The notes under the pieces were generated by a model. That model made no database searches and was not told the origin of the DNA. It saw nothing but the letters and a program-made list of their open reading frames with translations. The position numbers were made by a program, and so were the translations under genes. Positions 34,308 to 42,998 of a stretch of DNA of 64,000 bases are shown here, one piece after another; positions within the stretch are counted from its first letter, which is position 1, and each line of letters starts with the position of its first letter. Origin of the DNA: an uncultured Flavobacteriaceae bacterium (GTDB lineage: Bacteria > Bacteroidota > Bacteroidia > Flavobacteriales > Flavobacteriaceae); NCBI GenBank assembly GCA_947500385.1, contig CANMSA010000004.1:62001-126000 (forward strand), written 5' to 3'.

Positions 34308-34898
34308 TTACAACTTTTGGATTGTTCCTATTTTTTTGACCAGCCGCCATTGTTCTTCTTTATCATCAAATCCAAGAAAACCCTCGGTATTGCTCCAGTA
34401 GAACCTTTTAGCAAAATACCCTTCTTCTTGGTATGTACCGGTATTTTCAATAATTTTCACATCGGAATAAAACGTATTACCGATCTTGAGTCGGGTATTT
34501 TCAATACGCTCTAAACTTGTTTTCGAGTAATAACCAAAACAGCTCACCCCCTTCATAGGAATCGTAAAGGTGATATTGGTATTTTCCGAGGTTTGTACCA
34601 GTTCGATCATTACCTGATCTCCTCGACGCACTTTATCGAACGCATCATAGGCAGTACATTTCAAAACATAGGTTTCATAAGTGTCCGCCGGAAACAGACG
34701 AAAGTTATTATCGCTTTTGCTATAGCGATCGGTTCCCTTGAGGAGCAAGCTATCGAGTTGGTTCGTACTAGATCTGAAAACCAGCGTTTCGTTTCCCTTA
34801 TAGGGTACTAATTTCAAGGATTCCTTATCTAATGTATAGTCCTTTGTACACGACACAAAAATTAAAAAGAGTATCAAAAGAGCGGGTTTCACGTTCAT
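34308..34898 (-). CDS. Lipoprotein of unknown function
   Basis: A signal peptide with a short basic start and LILFLIFVSC gives a lipobox Cys17. The 196-residue protein has an early LDKESLKLVPYKGNETLVFRSS stretch and repeats beta-like segments to the end. ATG at 34898 is preferred because the earlier ATG adds nine residues before the signal. No family is recognised. It shares strand and near spacing (26 bases) with the lipoprotein gene downstream, suggesting a two-gene unit. Confidence 0.68.
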   Translation of the reverse strand: MNVKPALLILFLIFVSCTKDYTLDKESLKLVPYKGNETLVFRSSTNQLDSLLLKGTDRYSKSDNNFRLFPADTYETYVLKCTAYDAFDKVRRGDQVMIELVQTSENTNITFTIPMKGVSCFGYYSKTSLERIENTRLKIGNTFYSDVKIIENTGTYQEEGYFAKRFYWSNTEGFLGFDDKEEQWRLVKKIGTIQKL

Positions 34899-35013
34899 AA
34901 GTGCCAGAATGGATTTCGCATACAAACATACGGCAAGTAGGCCAACACCATCACAAAACAGTCTATTTTATGCCCATGGCAAATTTGTGATCGTCGTTGG
35001 TGCCTTCATGGGG

Positions 35014-35784
35014 CTAATCGAATTCGATCCGCTGTCCGTCCTCTGGAATAGTTGTTTTTTCGATGAGATCGGCTTTGCGTAGTTCAGCTCTTAAATGCTT
35101 CCGGGTGGTGGGACAGTGATTCACAGCTTCTAGATGGTTGGCAAGTACTTTTCCGGGAGCATTACTACAAAATTTTATTATGTCTTCCATGGTCATTAGC
35201 AAGGGTTTAAAAATGTCCAACTGTGCTGTTCCACAGGCAACAACCCCGATATCAGGCTTATACTGTCTCAATACTTTTTCAACATCTTTCGTGTAAATGG
35301 TATCTGCGCTTAGGTAAAGCGATTTTTCATGGGGAAGTCTTAAAAAGAAGCCCATGACATTGCCCATTGGTTTGGCGACGAACCCATACCCGTGCGTCGC
35401 TGGAATTCCTTCAATAGTACCGCCCAAAAACGGTGTCTGTTTCCAATACTCAACCGTTTGAACTATATTCAGCCCCTTTTTGTTTAGCGCATGGGCATCT
35501 TTAACACTGCAAATAACAGGCATCTTTCGTTCTCTTAAGAATTGTTCTGCTACTTTGTCCAAATGATCAGGGTGCAAATGGGTGATTATACAATGGGTAG
35601 CTGTCTGAATGCGCTCCATTGCATTGACAGGAAGATCAACTATCGGGTTACGTTGTGGTTTAAATCTGAATAGTGTAAATGTTGGTCCGGCAGTTCCTTT
35701 TTTACCCAACATGGGGTCTACTAAAATGACCTTATCATTAGTCTCGATCAACATGGTCGCATTGCGGATATGGTGTATTCTCAT
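35014..35784 (-). CDS. MBL-fold metallo-hydrolase (UlaG-like)
   Basis: The 256 residues show the metallo-beta-lactamase metal motif THLHPDHLDKV and further ligands in PATHGYGFVAKP and LSADTIY. The NATMLIETNDKVILVDPML start is typical of the UlaG/lactonase-like branch. It probably hydrolyses an ester or lactone; the substrate is unknown. It is transcribed in the same direction as the Crp/Fnr gene upstream, 60 bases away. Confidence 0.88.
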   Translation of the reverse strand: MRIHHIRNATMLIETNDKVILVDPMLGKKGTAGPTFTLFRFKPQRNPIVDLPVNAMERIQTATHCIITHLHPDHLDKVAEQFLRERKMPVICSVKDAHALNKKGLNIVQTVEYWKQTPFLGGTIEGIPATHGYGFVAKPMGNVMGFFLRLPHEKSLYLSADTIYTKDVEKVLRQYKPDIGVVACGTAQLDIFKPLLMTMEDIIKFCSNAPGKVLANHLEAVNHCPTTRKHLRAELRKADLIEKTTIPEDGQRIEFD

Positions 35785-35844
35785 TTGTCAAAATTTATAC
35801 GCCACAAAATTGGCCCATGGGCCGGAGGTGACCATTGATTTCAA

Positions 35845-36423
35845 TCAAGAAATACGTTTTCTGATACGGCTAAGTGTTTCAGGGGTAATGTTTAGGTAGG
35901 AAGCAATATGATATTGCGGAATTTTCTCAAGCCAATGTGGTTTATGCATGAGTAGTTCTTTGTACAATTCCTCAGCAGTTTTAGTAATTCTATTGTATTC
36001 CAACAATTCTTTATGCTTCAATAGCTTGCGAAAAGAAAGGTTGATTAGTGATTTACCGCATTCGTATTTCTCAAGTAATTCATAAAATACTTCTCTCTCG
36101 ATACACAATAGTTCAACTTCTGTAAGGGCTTCTTGATACTTCTTGCTCTTCGCCTGATTATGGAACGACGTTAAATCGGTAATAAACTGTGGTTTGGTAA
36201 AAAAATCAATATTTGTCTCTTTTTCCAAGGTGGCATAATACGCTCTTACGATTCCCTTATTTAAAAAGCGTAATTGCTTTTCTTTTTCATTTGCGCTCAT
36301 AAGCTGGTTTCCCTTTTCAAATAGCTGCAGTTTGAAAAGGGAAAGCAATTCGTTCAGCCCCTCCTTGTTCAAAGGATATTCCGTTGTAAAAAACGTTGAA
36401 ATTTCAAGTAGATGGGGATTCAT
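35845..36423 (-). CDS. Crp/Fnr-family transcriptional regulator
   Basis: The N-terminal part (about 15-125) has the cyclic-nucleotide-binding beta-roll pattern: KLQLFEKGNQLMSANEKEKQLRFLNKG and TEVELLCIEREVFYELL. The C-terminal helix-turn-helix is IASYLNITPETLSRIRKR at the very end. The arginine of the cAMP phosphate loop is not clear, so the ligand is unknown. With 192 residues it is the usual size for Bacteroidota Crp-like proteins, which often regulate a neighbouring gene; here the MBL gene is the closest candidate. Confidence 0.9.
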   Translation of the reverse strand: MNPHLLEISTFFTTEYPLNKEGLNELLSLFKLQLFEKGNQLMSANEKEKQLRFLNKGIVRAYYATLEKETNIDFFTKPQFITDLTSFHNQAKSKKYQEALTEVELLCIEREVFYELLEKYECGKSLINLSFRKLLKHKELLEYNRITKTAEELYKELLMHKPHWLEKIPQYHIASYLNITPETLSRIRKRIS

Positions 36424-36472
36424 TTCATGTCATTTTAAGAGTACCATATCTCCTTGGGCTTGGTTGGTATCG

Positions 36473-36844
36473 CTACAAGGTGATCATTAAGTAATACCCG
36501 TCTAGATCTCGTACACAAAACTGTTCTTTTCCCGAATTCGCATTGAAGTGCCTTGCTTCTTCAATGGTTGCGTTCATAGCCTTTGCATTGTTCCAAACCG
36601 TATCCAAATCAAGCACCCGTAAATATAAAATAAGTCCATTACCAGGTTGAATCGCAGGGTTCGATAGCGTAGGGTGTTCGTGTTCTCCCCATTTATGCAG
36701 ACATAGAAACACGCTTCCATTGGCATCTGCAAGCATTTCAAAAGTATCTCCGCCATGTTTGCCGTTACATTCCAGGAGGTTCTGATACCAGGCAGCACTT
36801 TTCTCCACATCTTTTACCGCTATGATGGGTTCATTTTTTATCAT
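36473..36844 (-). CDS. VOC-family protein (glyoxalase/bleomycin-resistance fold)
   Basis: The 123 residues follow the vicinal oxygen chelate fold: EPIIAVKDVEKSAAWYQNLL at the start, LYLRVLDLDTVWNNAKAM in the second half and EQFCVRDLDGYYLMITL at the end, the usual VOC C-terminal strand. Members bind a metal with His/Glu residues or act as binding proteins for drugs. No substrate is indicated. It is 49 bases upstream of the Crp/Fnr gene on the same strand. Confidence 0.88.
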   Translation of the reverse strand: MIKNEPIIAVKDVEKSAAWYQNLLECNGKHGGDTFEMLADANGSVFLCLHKWGEHEHPTLSNPAIQPGNGLILYLRVLDLDTVWNNAKAMNATIEEARHFNANSGKEQFCVRDLDGYYLMITL

Positions 36845-36957
36845 GTACTTTTAGGTTTTTGATTTAGCATTGCTACTGGGTATCCTTAATAGGTCGTATC
36901 CGGGCATAAGAGCCTTGATTTCCCAATACAAGCAAGGGAACCAATCGCATTTTCACT

Positions 36958-38520
36958 TTAGTCATATTCTTTCAATTGCTTTAACCTATCAATTGCATTC
37001 TGGTTTTGAGGATTCAGTGCCAAGGATTTTTTAAAGTTGGCCGCAGCATTTTTATAATCCTTGTGATGAAAGTAAGCCTCCGCCAAACTATCATATAAGT
37101 TTGCCGATTTGGGATAGAGGTGCAATGCCAATACAAACACCTGAATGCCAGCTTCTTTTTTATGGGGATCGAAGGACAATCGCAAACCCAACGTATTCAA
37201 CATCCCTTCTTCCAAGGTAAGGTTGGGGTGCTTTGCCTTTTCCCGTTGATACAATGCAATCAAATCCTGATAGTTCCGATGCAACGCCAAGTCATTAAAA
37301 TCTTTGTAATCGAACTCTTTTTCAGCTGCCTTCTTCATTTTTTTTGAAATCAACGCTTCAGAAAATCCATTCTCTTTTGGGGCGTTTTCGATGAACGCTT
37401 TTGCTTCCTTGTCCCGTTTTAAGAATGCGTTCAAAAACTGTAGGGTGTGATTCGCAAGCAATCTGTAGGATTGCATGATTTTAGCATCGCTCTTATCTTG
37501 TCGCTTGTCCCTATTTGCAAACAGCACTCCATAGGAGCTAAAATAGGAATGTGTTAAATCATGTAGCTTATAGCTATAAGCGTTGCTATGCCGTAAAGAA
37601 TCGTACAATTGGAAGGTATGATTTAATTCTGCAGGGATACTGTCTTCAACGAGCACCTCATCAGGAATGTCTTTCTGGGCGAAATGAACATACGGAACAG
37701 CCATTTTCTCCAAATCGAAATAAGGGGATTTTGCCAGAACTCCATACTTGTATCTTTCCGTACCATCTAAACTAATAAAGGCTTTTATCTGTCGGTTTTT
37801 CATTGCGGTAATGGTAGCGGCGACACCTCCAAAACTAAAACCCATCAAGGCCATGTTATCCGAATCGATTTCATCATACCGCTGTATTTCTTTTATCAGT
37901 ATTTCAATATCCCTAGATTGTGTTTCCAGATCCTTGGCCGTTCCACCGGCCAACCATCGTGTTTCCGTTCCCCTAGAAGGACTTGATATCACCACGTAAC
38001 CCTTGCTGGCCAAAAACTCGAACAAGGCAAAATTTTCGATAGAGGATGCTTGGAAACTAGGTGCGTATACAATTACGGGCCAATTCCCCACCAATGGGTT
38101 CGCATCGAAAAGTGCGTTGGTAGTCTCTGATAAATGGGCCTCATTTTCGGGAGTATTCCATAGGTAGGGAAACCAATCCAGCAAAAACGTATTGGGCAGG
38201 TTTTCCCATTCTTCTTCCGCCTTTAAAATCTCCAAATAATCCAAAACAGTTCGGGCGGTTGCTTTTTTTGTATCCATTTCGGCCGGATACCACATGCTAA
38301 TGGGTATGGGTCTATATCCAAATTGATTATTGAACTCATTTTTGATTTGATAGGTTCTTGTACTATCGACACAGTTGTAATGCCGAAAACCAACGGCATA
38401 TTCCCCTGATGGTAGGTTTAGTTCTTTTAAGGAAGTCTGCCCATTACTTCCCGTTATTTGAAAAAACACCAACGCCAATAGCGGCACTAATCGCACTGTT
38501 TTTCGATAATTGCGAGTCAT
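36958..38520 (-). CDS. Secreted alpha/beta hydrolase fused to TPR repeats
   Basis: A signal peptide (RLVPLLALVFFQITGSNG) precedes a hydrolase domain like platelet-activating-factor acetylhydrolases/dienelactone hydrolases: the nucleophile elbow MGFSFGGVAAT, PVIVYAPSFQ before it, and HSYFSS with the candidate histidine. The last 90 or so residues hold TPR units (LYDSLAEAYFHHKDYKNAAANF, then KKSLALNPQNQNAI). The 520-residue fused layout is unusual for the hydrolase family. ATG at 38520 is preferred over 38556 because it places the signal peptide at the start. Confidence 0.8.
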   Translation of the reverse strand: MTRNYRKTVRLVPLLALVFFQITGSNGQTSLKELNLPSGEYAVGFRHYNCVDSTRTYQIKNEFNNQFGYRPIPISMWYPAEMDTKKATARTVLDYLEILKAEEEWENLPNTFLLDWFPYLWNTPENEAHLSETTNALFDANPLVGNWPVIVYAPSFQASSIENFALFEFLASKGYVVISSPSRGTETRWLAGGTAKDLETQSRDIEILIKEIQRYDEIDSDNMALMGFSFGGVAATITAMKNRQIKAFISLDGTERYKYGVLAKSPYFDLEKMAVPYVHFAQKDIPDEVLVEDSIPAELNHTFQLYDSLRHSNAYSYKLHDLTHSYFSSYGVLFANRDKRQDKSDAKIMQSYRLLANHTLQFLNAFLKRDKEAKAFIENAPKENGFSEALISKKMKKAAEKEFDYKDFNDLALHRNYQDLIALYQREKAKHPNLTLEEGMLNTLGLRLSFDPHKKEAGIQVFVLALHLYPKSANLYDSLAEAYFHHKDYKNAAANFKKSLALNPQNQNAIDRLKQLKEYD

Positions 38521-38692
38521 TAGGCCTGTAAGGGTAAAGCTGCTATTCGGATTCATTTTCGTTCGTCTTTTACATAGGTTGTTTTACGGTCTTATGCTAT
38601 TTCAACCGTATTTCTAAATTTCGGTCTATTTAATCTGATTTACAACCATGGTGTCGTTTTTTTGAACTTTGCTGAAACAGAGTGTTTTTGGT

Positions 38693-39808
38693 TTATTTTT
38701 TTAGGACAATTTTTTTCAACAACCTACTTATTGGCTTATCAATCTTAGCGGTAAACAAGAAACTTAAATAAGCCAAGCCAATCATTAACAATAAGGGGGT
38801 AAAAAAGGAGTCGGGGAAAATGAACTGCCCTAAAGCATAAATGATAAATACCCCAATATTTTCATGTATTAAATACAAAAAATAGGAAGATTCCCCTATT
38901 TCTGTAATCAACGGGTTTTCCAAAACTGAAAGTTTGCTTGGGAGATAGATGAAAGTAGCGAAAAGAACGACCATTAAAAAATAAACAAATCGCACAGGCA
39001 TATTAGCACCAGTATAAAGAATAAAAATAATAATGAAAGTAGCACATAACTTTAAAAACAAGGAGGTTTTGTTTTTTTCATTGTTGTTCTTATAAAGTAG
39101 GTATGCAAGAGTACCCATACTGAAAAAGGGTAAATACGTAATCAAATCAAAACCTTTGGTAATCCATATTGTATACCAGTTTAGTAAGGAATCCGATATT
39201 TCGATATTTAATTTATTACTTCCTTGGATGTTTTGAACTAAATAGTTTAATAAAATAAGGGTTATTGACACTATTATAAAGTTGGCAATGAACCTATTTC
39301 TGTTTAGATAATAAATGCAGCTTACCAGAAAATAAAATTGAATTTCAGGCCAAAGACTCCAATATGAGCCGTTTAAATAAGACACATCAATATCAAAAAC
39401 CGTATTAATCAAAGCGGGATTTATAAACGATATACTCGGTATAAAATTTTTTACTGAATGACTCTCCGGGAACACCCTACCACTATCAAAAAAGGTGAAG
39501 AAAAAAAAAGTCAGGAATGACGCAATAATAATGGATGGAAGTAGTCTAATTATTCTTTTCTTCCAAAACAAAATTAAGTTTTCCGTCTTCTCAAGAGTAA
39601 AGTATATAACGAAGCCACTAATTATGAAAAAGAATTTTACTCCATGATCCCCCCAAGTAAAATAGTTATAAAGATCGTCGTATGGGTATAGGGAAGTTTC
39701 GTTATTTGGAGGAGTCCATCTCGAAAAATAATGATACAACATTACCGAAACAATAGCTATTGCCCTAAATCCATCCAATACTGAAATCCTAGTTTTCTCT
39801 TTACCCAT
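38693..39808 (-). CDS. Membrane acyltransferase (acyltransferase 3 / OafA-like)
   Basis: The 371 residues are nearly all membrane spans (about ten). The family start SVLDGFRAIAIVSVMLYHYF carries the conserved His, and KKRIIRLLPSIIIASFL gives the R-x10-x motif. Such enzymes acylate cell-surface polysaccharides, lipopolysaccharide or macrolides. The coding sequence is clearly richer in A and T than the neighbouring genes. With no partner genes nearby, it could be a recent import. It is the only gene in the region with this composition apart from the SMI1 region. Confidence 0.88.
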   Translation of the reverse strand: MGKEKTRISVLDGFRAIAIVSVMLYHYFSRWTPPNNETSLYPYDDLYNYFTWGDHGVKFFFIISGFVIYFTLEKTENLILFWKKRIIRLLPSIIIASFLTFFFFTFFDSGRVFPESHSVKNFIPSISFINPALINTVFDIDVSYLNGSYWSLWPEIQFYFLVSCIYYLNRNRFIANFIIVSITLILLNYLVQNIQGSNKLNIEISDSLLNWYTIWITKGFDLITYLPFFSMGTLAYLLYKNNNEKNKTSLFLKLCATFIIIFILYTGANMPVRFVYFLMVVLFATFIYLPSKLSVLENPLITEIGESSYFLYLIHENIGVFIIYALGQFIFPDSFFTPLLLMIGLAYLSFLFTAKIDKPISRLLKKIVLKK

Positions 39809-40032
39809 ATTATTACGGTGACTATCCTACTGTTTACGTATGAAACGTAATCTACAAAATTCGATAACTTTTTATCCAAAGTATTATTGAGAAGACATAC
39901 ATCCGAATTTTTGACTTCTTTTTCAGATAGTTGCCTGCAAGCAGTTCTATGAATATCGAGGTATAGTTCAGTGTCTTTTCCATTTCTCTCATTTTTAAAG
40001 GATTGTTCGACCTTCACTACCCAGGTGCGCAT
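39757..40032 (-). other. Uncertain 91-residue open frame overlapping the acyltransferase start
   Basis: An open frame from ATG at 40032 overlaps the first 52 bases of the acyltransferase in another frame. Its first 70 residues (MRTWVVKVEQSFKNERNG, LNNTLDKKLSNFVDYVSYV) look more protein-like than its tail, which is out-of-frame acyltransferase sequence. It may be the remnant of a gene cut by insertion of the acyltransferase segment, a small real gene, or chance. The 173 bases from 40033 to 40205 hold nothing I recognise. Confidence 0.25.
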
Positions 40033-40205
40033 AAAGATAATTCTTTGCAGTGGATTTCCCTTTTAAACATGACAGTAGGGAAGACAAGGCACTAGATGCC
40101 ATGTAATAAAAGACCTTACCCTTGTTGGAAAGAAAGGTGCTCAAGTGTAAAACGGCAGCAATGGTGTTGTCCCCAATTGCTTCCCGGTCGGTTCATTGAA
40201 CGTTT

Positions 40206-41108
40206 CTATTCAGATGCCGCCCTAAACGCGGTTGGGGTCGATCCGGTTTTTTTCTTGAACAAGCGGCTGAAATAGTGCGGGTATTCGAACCCAAGGTCGA
40301 ATGCTATTTCCGATACGGACTTATTGGTCGTTTGTAGTTCTTTTTTGGCGATATCGAGAATGGCCATGTGTATATGCTCCATTGCAGATTTCCCGGTAGT
40401 GGATTTTAGGTAATCGCTCAGATAGTTGGCAGAGAGGTGTAGCTTGCCCGCCAGTAAATCAACCGTCGGCAAACCATGGATCTTTCCTTCCTTAAAAAGA
40501 GAATTAAGTTGCACCTTAAAATTGGAATAAATCGTAGAATCTACCTCATTCCGAACCACAAACTGCCGGGTATAATACCGTTGGGAATAGGTTAAAAGAA
40601 GTTCCAAATTAGACAGTACCACCTGTTTGCTATACCGGTCTATAGGCAACTTGTATTCTAACTCTATATTTTTAAAGATTTCCTCTATTGATTTTTCTTC
40701 TTTCTTCGACAAATGCAATCCCTCGTTCGTTTGGTAGTCAAAAAAGCCATAGTCATCTATACAGCCTGATAATTTTGAACCGTTTAAAAATTCTTTTTCA
40801 AAGAAAAACAACCATCCATCCGCATTTTGTATCAAGTCTTTATGAAACTCCATTAACTGATATGGCGCAGCGAAACCCAGTGCCCCTTCTTGAAAGTCAT
40901 AATTTGTTCTACCGTATTTGATGTAGCCCTCCAAGTTTTTTTTTAATCCAATGGTATAGAAGTCATAAGTCATACTTTCCGGAAAATTTCCATGGGCCAA
41001 ATTCAGGTCTTCTATTCTGTGAATACTGAACAAGGGGTGTCGCGGAGGTTCGGGACCTGCCAATTGATGCAATTGTTGTATGGATCGCACATGTACTTTG
41101 GGCTTCAT
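40206..41108 (-). CDS. AraC-family transcriptional regulator
   Basis: The 300 residues have an N-terminal sensing domain (about 1-200) and a C-terminal AraC HTH pair: LHLSANYLSDYLKSTTGKSAMEHI and ISEIAFDLGFEYPHYFSRLFKKKTGSTP, with the first motif slightly adapted. The ATG at 41108 overlaps the DoxX stop as ATGA, so the two genes are translationally coupled. The regulator most likely controls its own operon with doxX. The inducer is unknown. Confidence 0.92.
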   Translation of the reverse strand: MKPKVHVRSIQQLHQLAGPEPPRHPLFSIHRIEDLNLAHGNFPESMTYDFYTIGLKKNLEGYIKYGRTNYDFQEGALGFAAPYQLMEFHKDLIQNADGWLFFFEKEFLNGSKLSGCIDDYGFFDYQTNEGLHLSKKEEKSIEEIFKNIELEYKLPIDRYSKQVVLSNLELLLTYSQRYYTRQFVVRNEVDSTIYSNFKVQLNSLFKEGKIHGLPTVDLLAGKLHLSANYLSDYLKSTTGKSAMEHIHMAILDIAKKELQTTNKSVSEIAFDLGFEYPHYFSRLFKKKTGSTPTAFRAASE

Positions 41109-41578
41109 CGTAGTAATATGTTTTTGACCTTATAGGTACCTGAATCGAGCAAAAAAATTGCCAGTAAAGCAATAAGGATGAGCTGCGGATATTCCCATCC
41201 ACCACCAGCGCTTTGAAACGCCCATCCATTTGGAAAATGGTAAACCAGTATCCCCACGGTTATTGGCATAAGCACAAGGGCCGCTGCGCGCGTATGCAGG
41301 CCAAGTAAAAGTAAGATACCCCCTAGAATTTCCAAAACAGTGGAAAAATAAACTGTCCATATCGGAAAACCCTGCGCCAAAAAAGCTTCAATTACCGAAT
41401 CAATCCCCACCACAAAAGCCTTTCCAATTCCGTGTAATACGAACATCCCGCCCACAGAAACCCTTAGCAACAAACTCGCAAGATCAATTTTGGAAGAAAA
41501 ATGTAACAGCTTCATTTGGCGATGATCAAATTGGTTCGTCTTAATGGGTGGTATTCGCCGTAATTCGTTAGCGGTCAT
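41105..41578 (-). CDS. DoxX-family membrane protein
   Basis: The 157 residues hold about four membrane spans, beginning LASLLLRVSVGGMFVLHGIGKA, the typical DoxX first helix, with GILLLLGLHTRAAALVLMPITVG in the middle. DoxX proteins are associated with thiosulfate oxidation or redox stress complexes, but most are uncharacterised. ATG at 41578 is chosen because GAGGTG lies 6 bases upstream, one of few strong Shine-Dalgarno sites here; an internal ATG at 41515 is the alternative. It overlaps the AraC start by four bases. Confidence 0.85.
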   Translation of the reverse strand: MTANELRRIPPIKTNQFDHRQMKLLHFSSKIDLASLLLRVSVGGMFVLHGIGKAFVVGIDSVIEAFLAQGFPIWTVYFSTVLEILGGILLLLGLHTRAAALVLMPITVGILVYHFPNGWAFQSAGGGWEYPQLILIALLAIFLLDSGTYKVKNILLR

Positions 41579-41596
41579 TCGGCACCTCGTTTTATG

Positions 41597-42196
41597 CTAG
41601 AACCGATAGCCGATTCCTACCAAGGGCGAGGTAAGAATACGGTTTATTTCGGTCGTTGCTTCCGAGTTAAAAGAAACCGTCCCATCGGTAATGATCGGCA
41701 CAACCACTACGGCTTCGCCGGAGATGTAAAAATTAGGGGCCTTTTTCCGCAAAGGGTACCACATATATCCTAGCCTAGGGGCTACGTAATAAAAGGTATA
41801 GGGAAGTTCTTGTCTATCATCCCTATTGGTTAAGGTATAAAATTCTGCCCCGGCGGCAGCCCCTGTAAAGAAACCCCGATGCGATTTGTTCTTACCCAAA
41901 AAATAACGGTACGATAGGCCAAAGACAATATCTTGTTTTGCTTCCAAGTCTAACGGCCCTTTTGAATCCCATATCAAATCGGTAATACCGTCGGAGAGGG
42001 TCGCTGCGAATATGCTTGCGCCAATTTGCATCCTATCGTTAACGGCATAATGCCCGACAATCGAATACCCGTTCAGCACAAATTGAATGGGCCTTGCCTC
42101 TAAGAACCATTTTCTTTCAGGATTATCTGGTATTTGCCCATAGGAAGGAAAGGAACTGAAAATAGCATATAACAAAAATAATAACGTCCTATACAT
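41597..42196 (-). CDS. Outer-membrane beta-barrel-like protein
   Basis: A signal peptide (MYRTLLFLLYAIFSSFPSYG) is followed by alternating strands and a C-terminal GIGYRF; a final aromatic residue is typical of outer-membrane barrels. The 199 residues would allow about eight strands. I recognise no specific family. It lies 18 bases upstream of doxX on the same strand, so a three-gene unit with doxX and araC is likely. Confidence 0.65.
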   Translation of the reverse strand: MYRTLLFLLYAIFSSFPSYGQIPDNPERKWFLEARPIQFVLNGYSIVGHYAVNDRMQIGASIFAATLSDGITDLIWDSKGPLDLEAKQDIVFGLSYRYFLGKNKSHRGFFTGAAAGAEFYTLTNRDDRQELPYTFYYVAPRLGYMWYPLRKKAPNFYISGEAVVVVPIITDGTVSFNSEATTEINRILTSPLVGIGYRF

Positions 42197-42214
42197 CTAA
42201 ACTGTGTTATGTTC

Positions 42215-42222
42215 CAAATGTA
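42215..42222 (-). promoter_or_regulatory. Candidate -7 element before the barrel-doxX-araC unit
   Basis: The minus strand reads TACATTTG, a perfect TAnnTTTG, ending 18 bases before the ATG of the barrel-like gene at 42196. A TTTG-like element 26 bases further upstream is looser than the usual spacing. Confidence 0.45.
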
Positions 42223-42370
42223 AAAGAACACCCCATCTGAACATCACACAAAGTACGGATGTTCATACACAGATTACGGTTTTTAGCGAATTGCCCAAGC
42301 GGTGCTATGAAGATGCGAAAGGCGGATCAGGGTTTGATTTGTGCAGCTCCAAAGGCGAAATAGAGCCTGA

Positions 42371-42871
42371 TTATTCGTTCAGAAATAGGGGTTTACTGCT
42401 TTCATCACCATCTTTTACAAACCAGGTCATGGTGTGGTTTTGGGGTACCCGTTTGATCAATGTTCCATCAATTTTATTGACCCAAACAGCATCAAACTCT
42501 CCCTTCGTGGTAATGGCGACTCGCCATTCTTGCGTAAGGAGGGTACTATCCGAATAATTCGCTCGTAGGTTTTTCCAATCTATTTTTGACAACACCTGTG
42601 GGTCTAAATGTGCTATTACTTCCGATTCATCAATGACCGCGATCCAAATCGGTTCCGACAAATGTTCAATGGTATGATTTTTTCCCTTGGATCCCCAACC
42701 GATCTTTATCTCAGCTCCGCCCCGTATGTGTTGAATTAATTGCTCTTTACTTCCGATCAGCGTATTTCCCTGTTTGTCATTTTTATACACTATCTTAAAA
42801 CCGGACTCTTTTACTTCTGATTGACAAGAAATCAAGAAACATAAAAAAACAAAAACACCCTTTCTAAACAT
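42371..42871 (-). CDS. Lipoprotein of unknown function
   Basis: MFRKGVFVFLCFLISC is a lipoprotein signal with lipidation at Cys16. The 166-residue protein continues with a KIVYKNDKQGNTLIGSKEQL region and WRVAITTKGEFDAVWVN, beta-rich segments. No family is recognised. It is a single minus-strand gene with no strong promoter seen. It is followed by 127 empty bases before the M23 lipoprotein gene, and the 174 bases between it and the barrel gene start are also empty. Confidence 0.68.
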   Translation of the reverse strand: MFRKGVFVFLCFLISCQSEVKESGFKIVYKNDKQGNTLIGSKEQLIQHIRGGAEIKIGWGSKGKNHTIEHLSEPIWIAVIDESEVIAHLDPQVLSKIDWKNLRANYSDSTLLTQEWRVAITTKGEFDAVWVNKIDGTLIKRVPQNHTMTWFVKDGDESSKPLFLNE

Positions 42872-42998
42872 ACCTTTTAATGCATACCAAACATTTCTTA
42901 CAGATTACCATACTTGGTAAAAAGACCCAGAAACATTTCCGTTATTCTTTAAAGTTACTAATTCTTGTAAAAGGCTAAGCTTCGTAAAATAGGAATAG

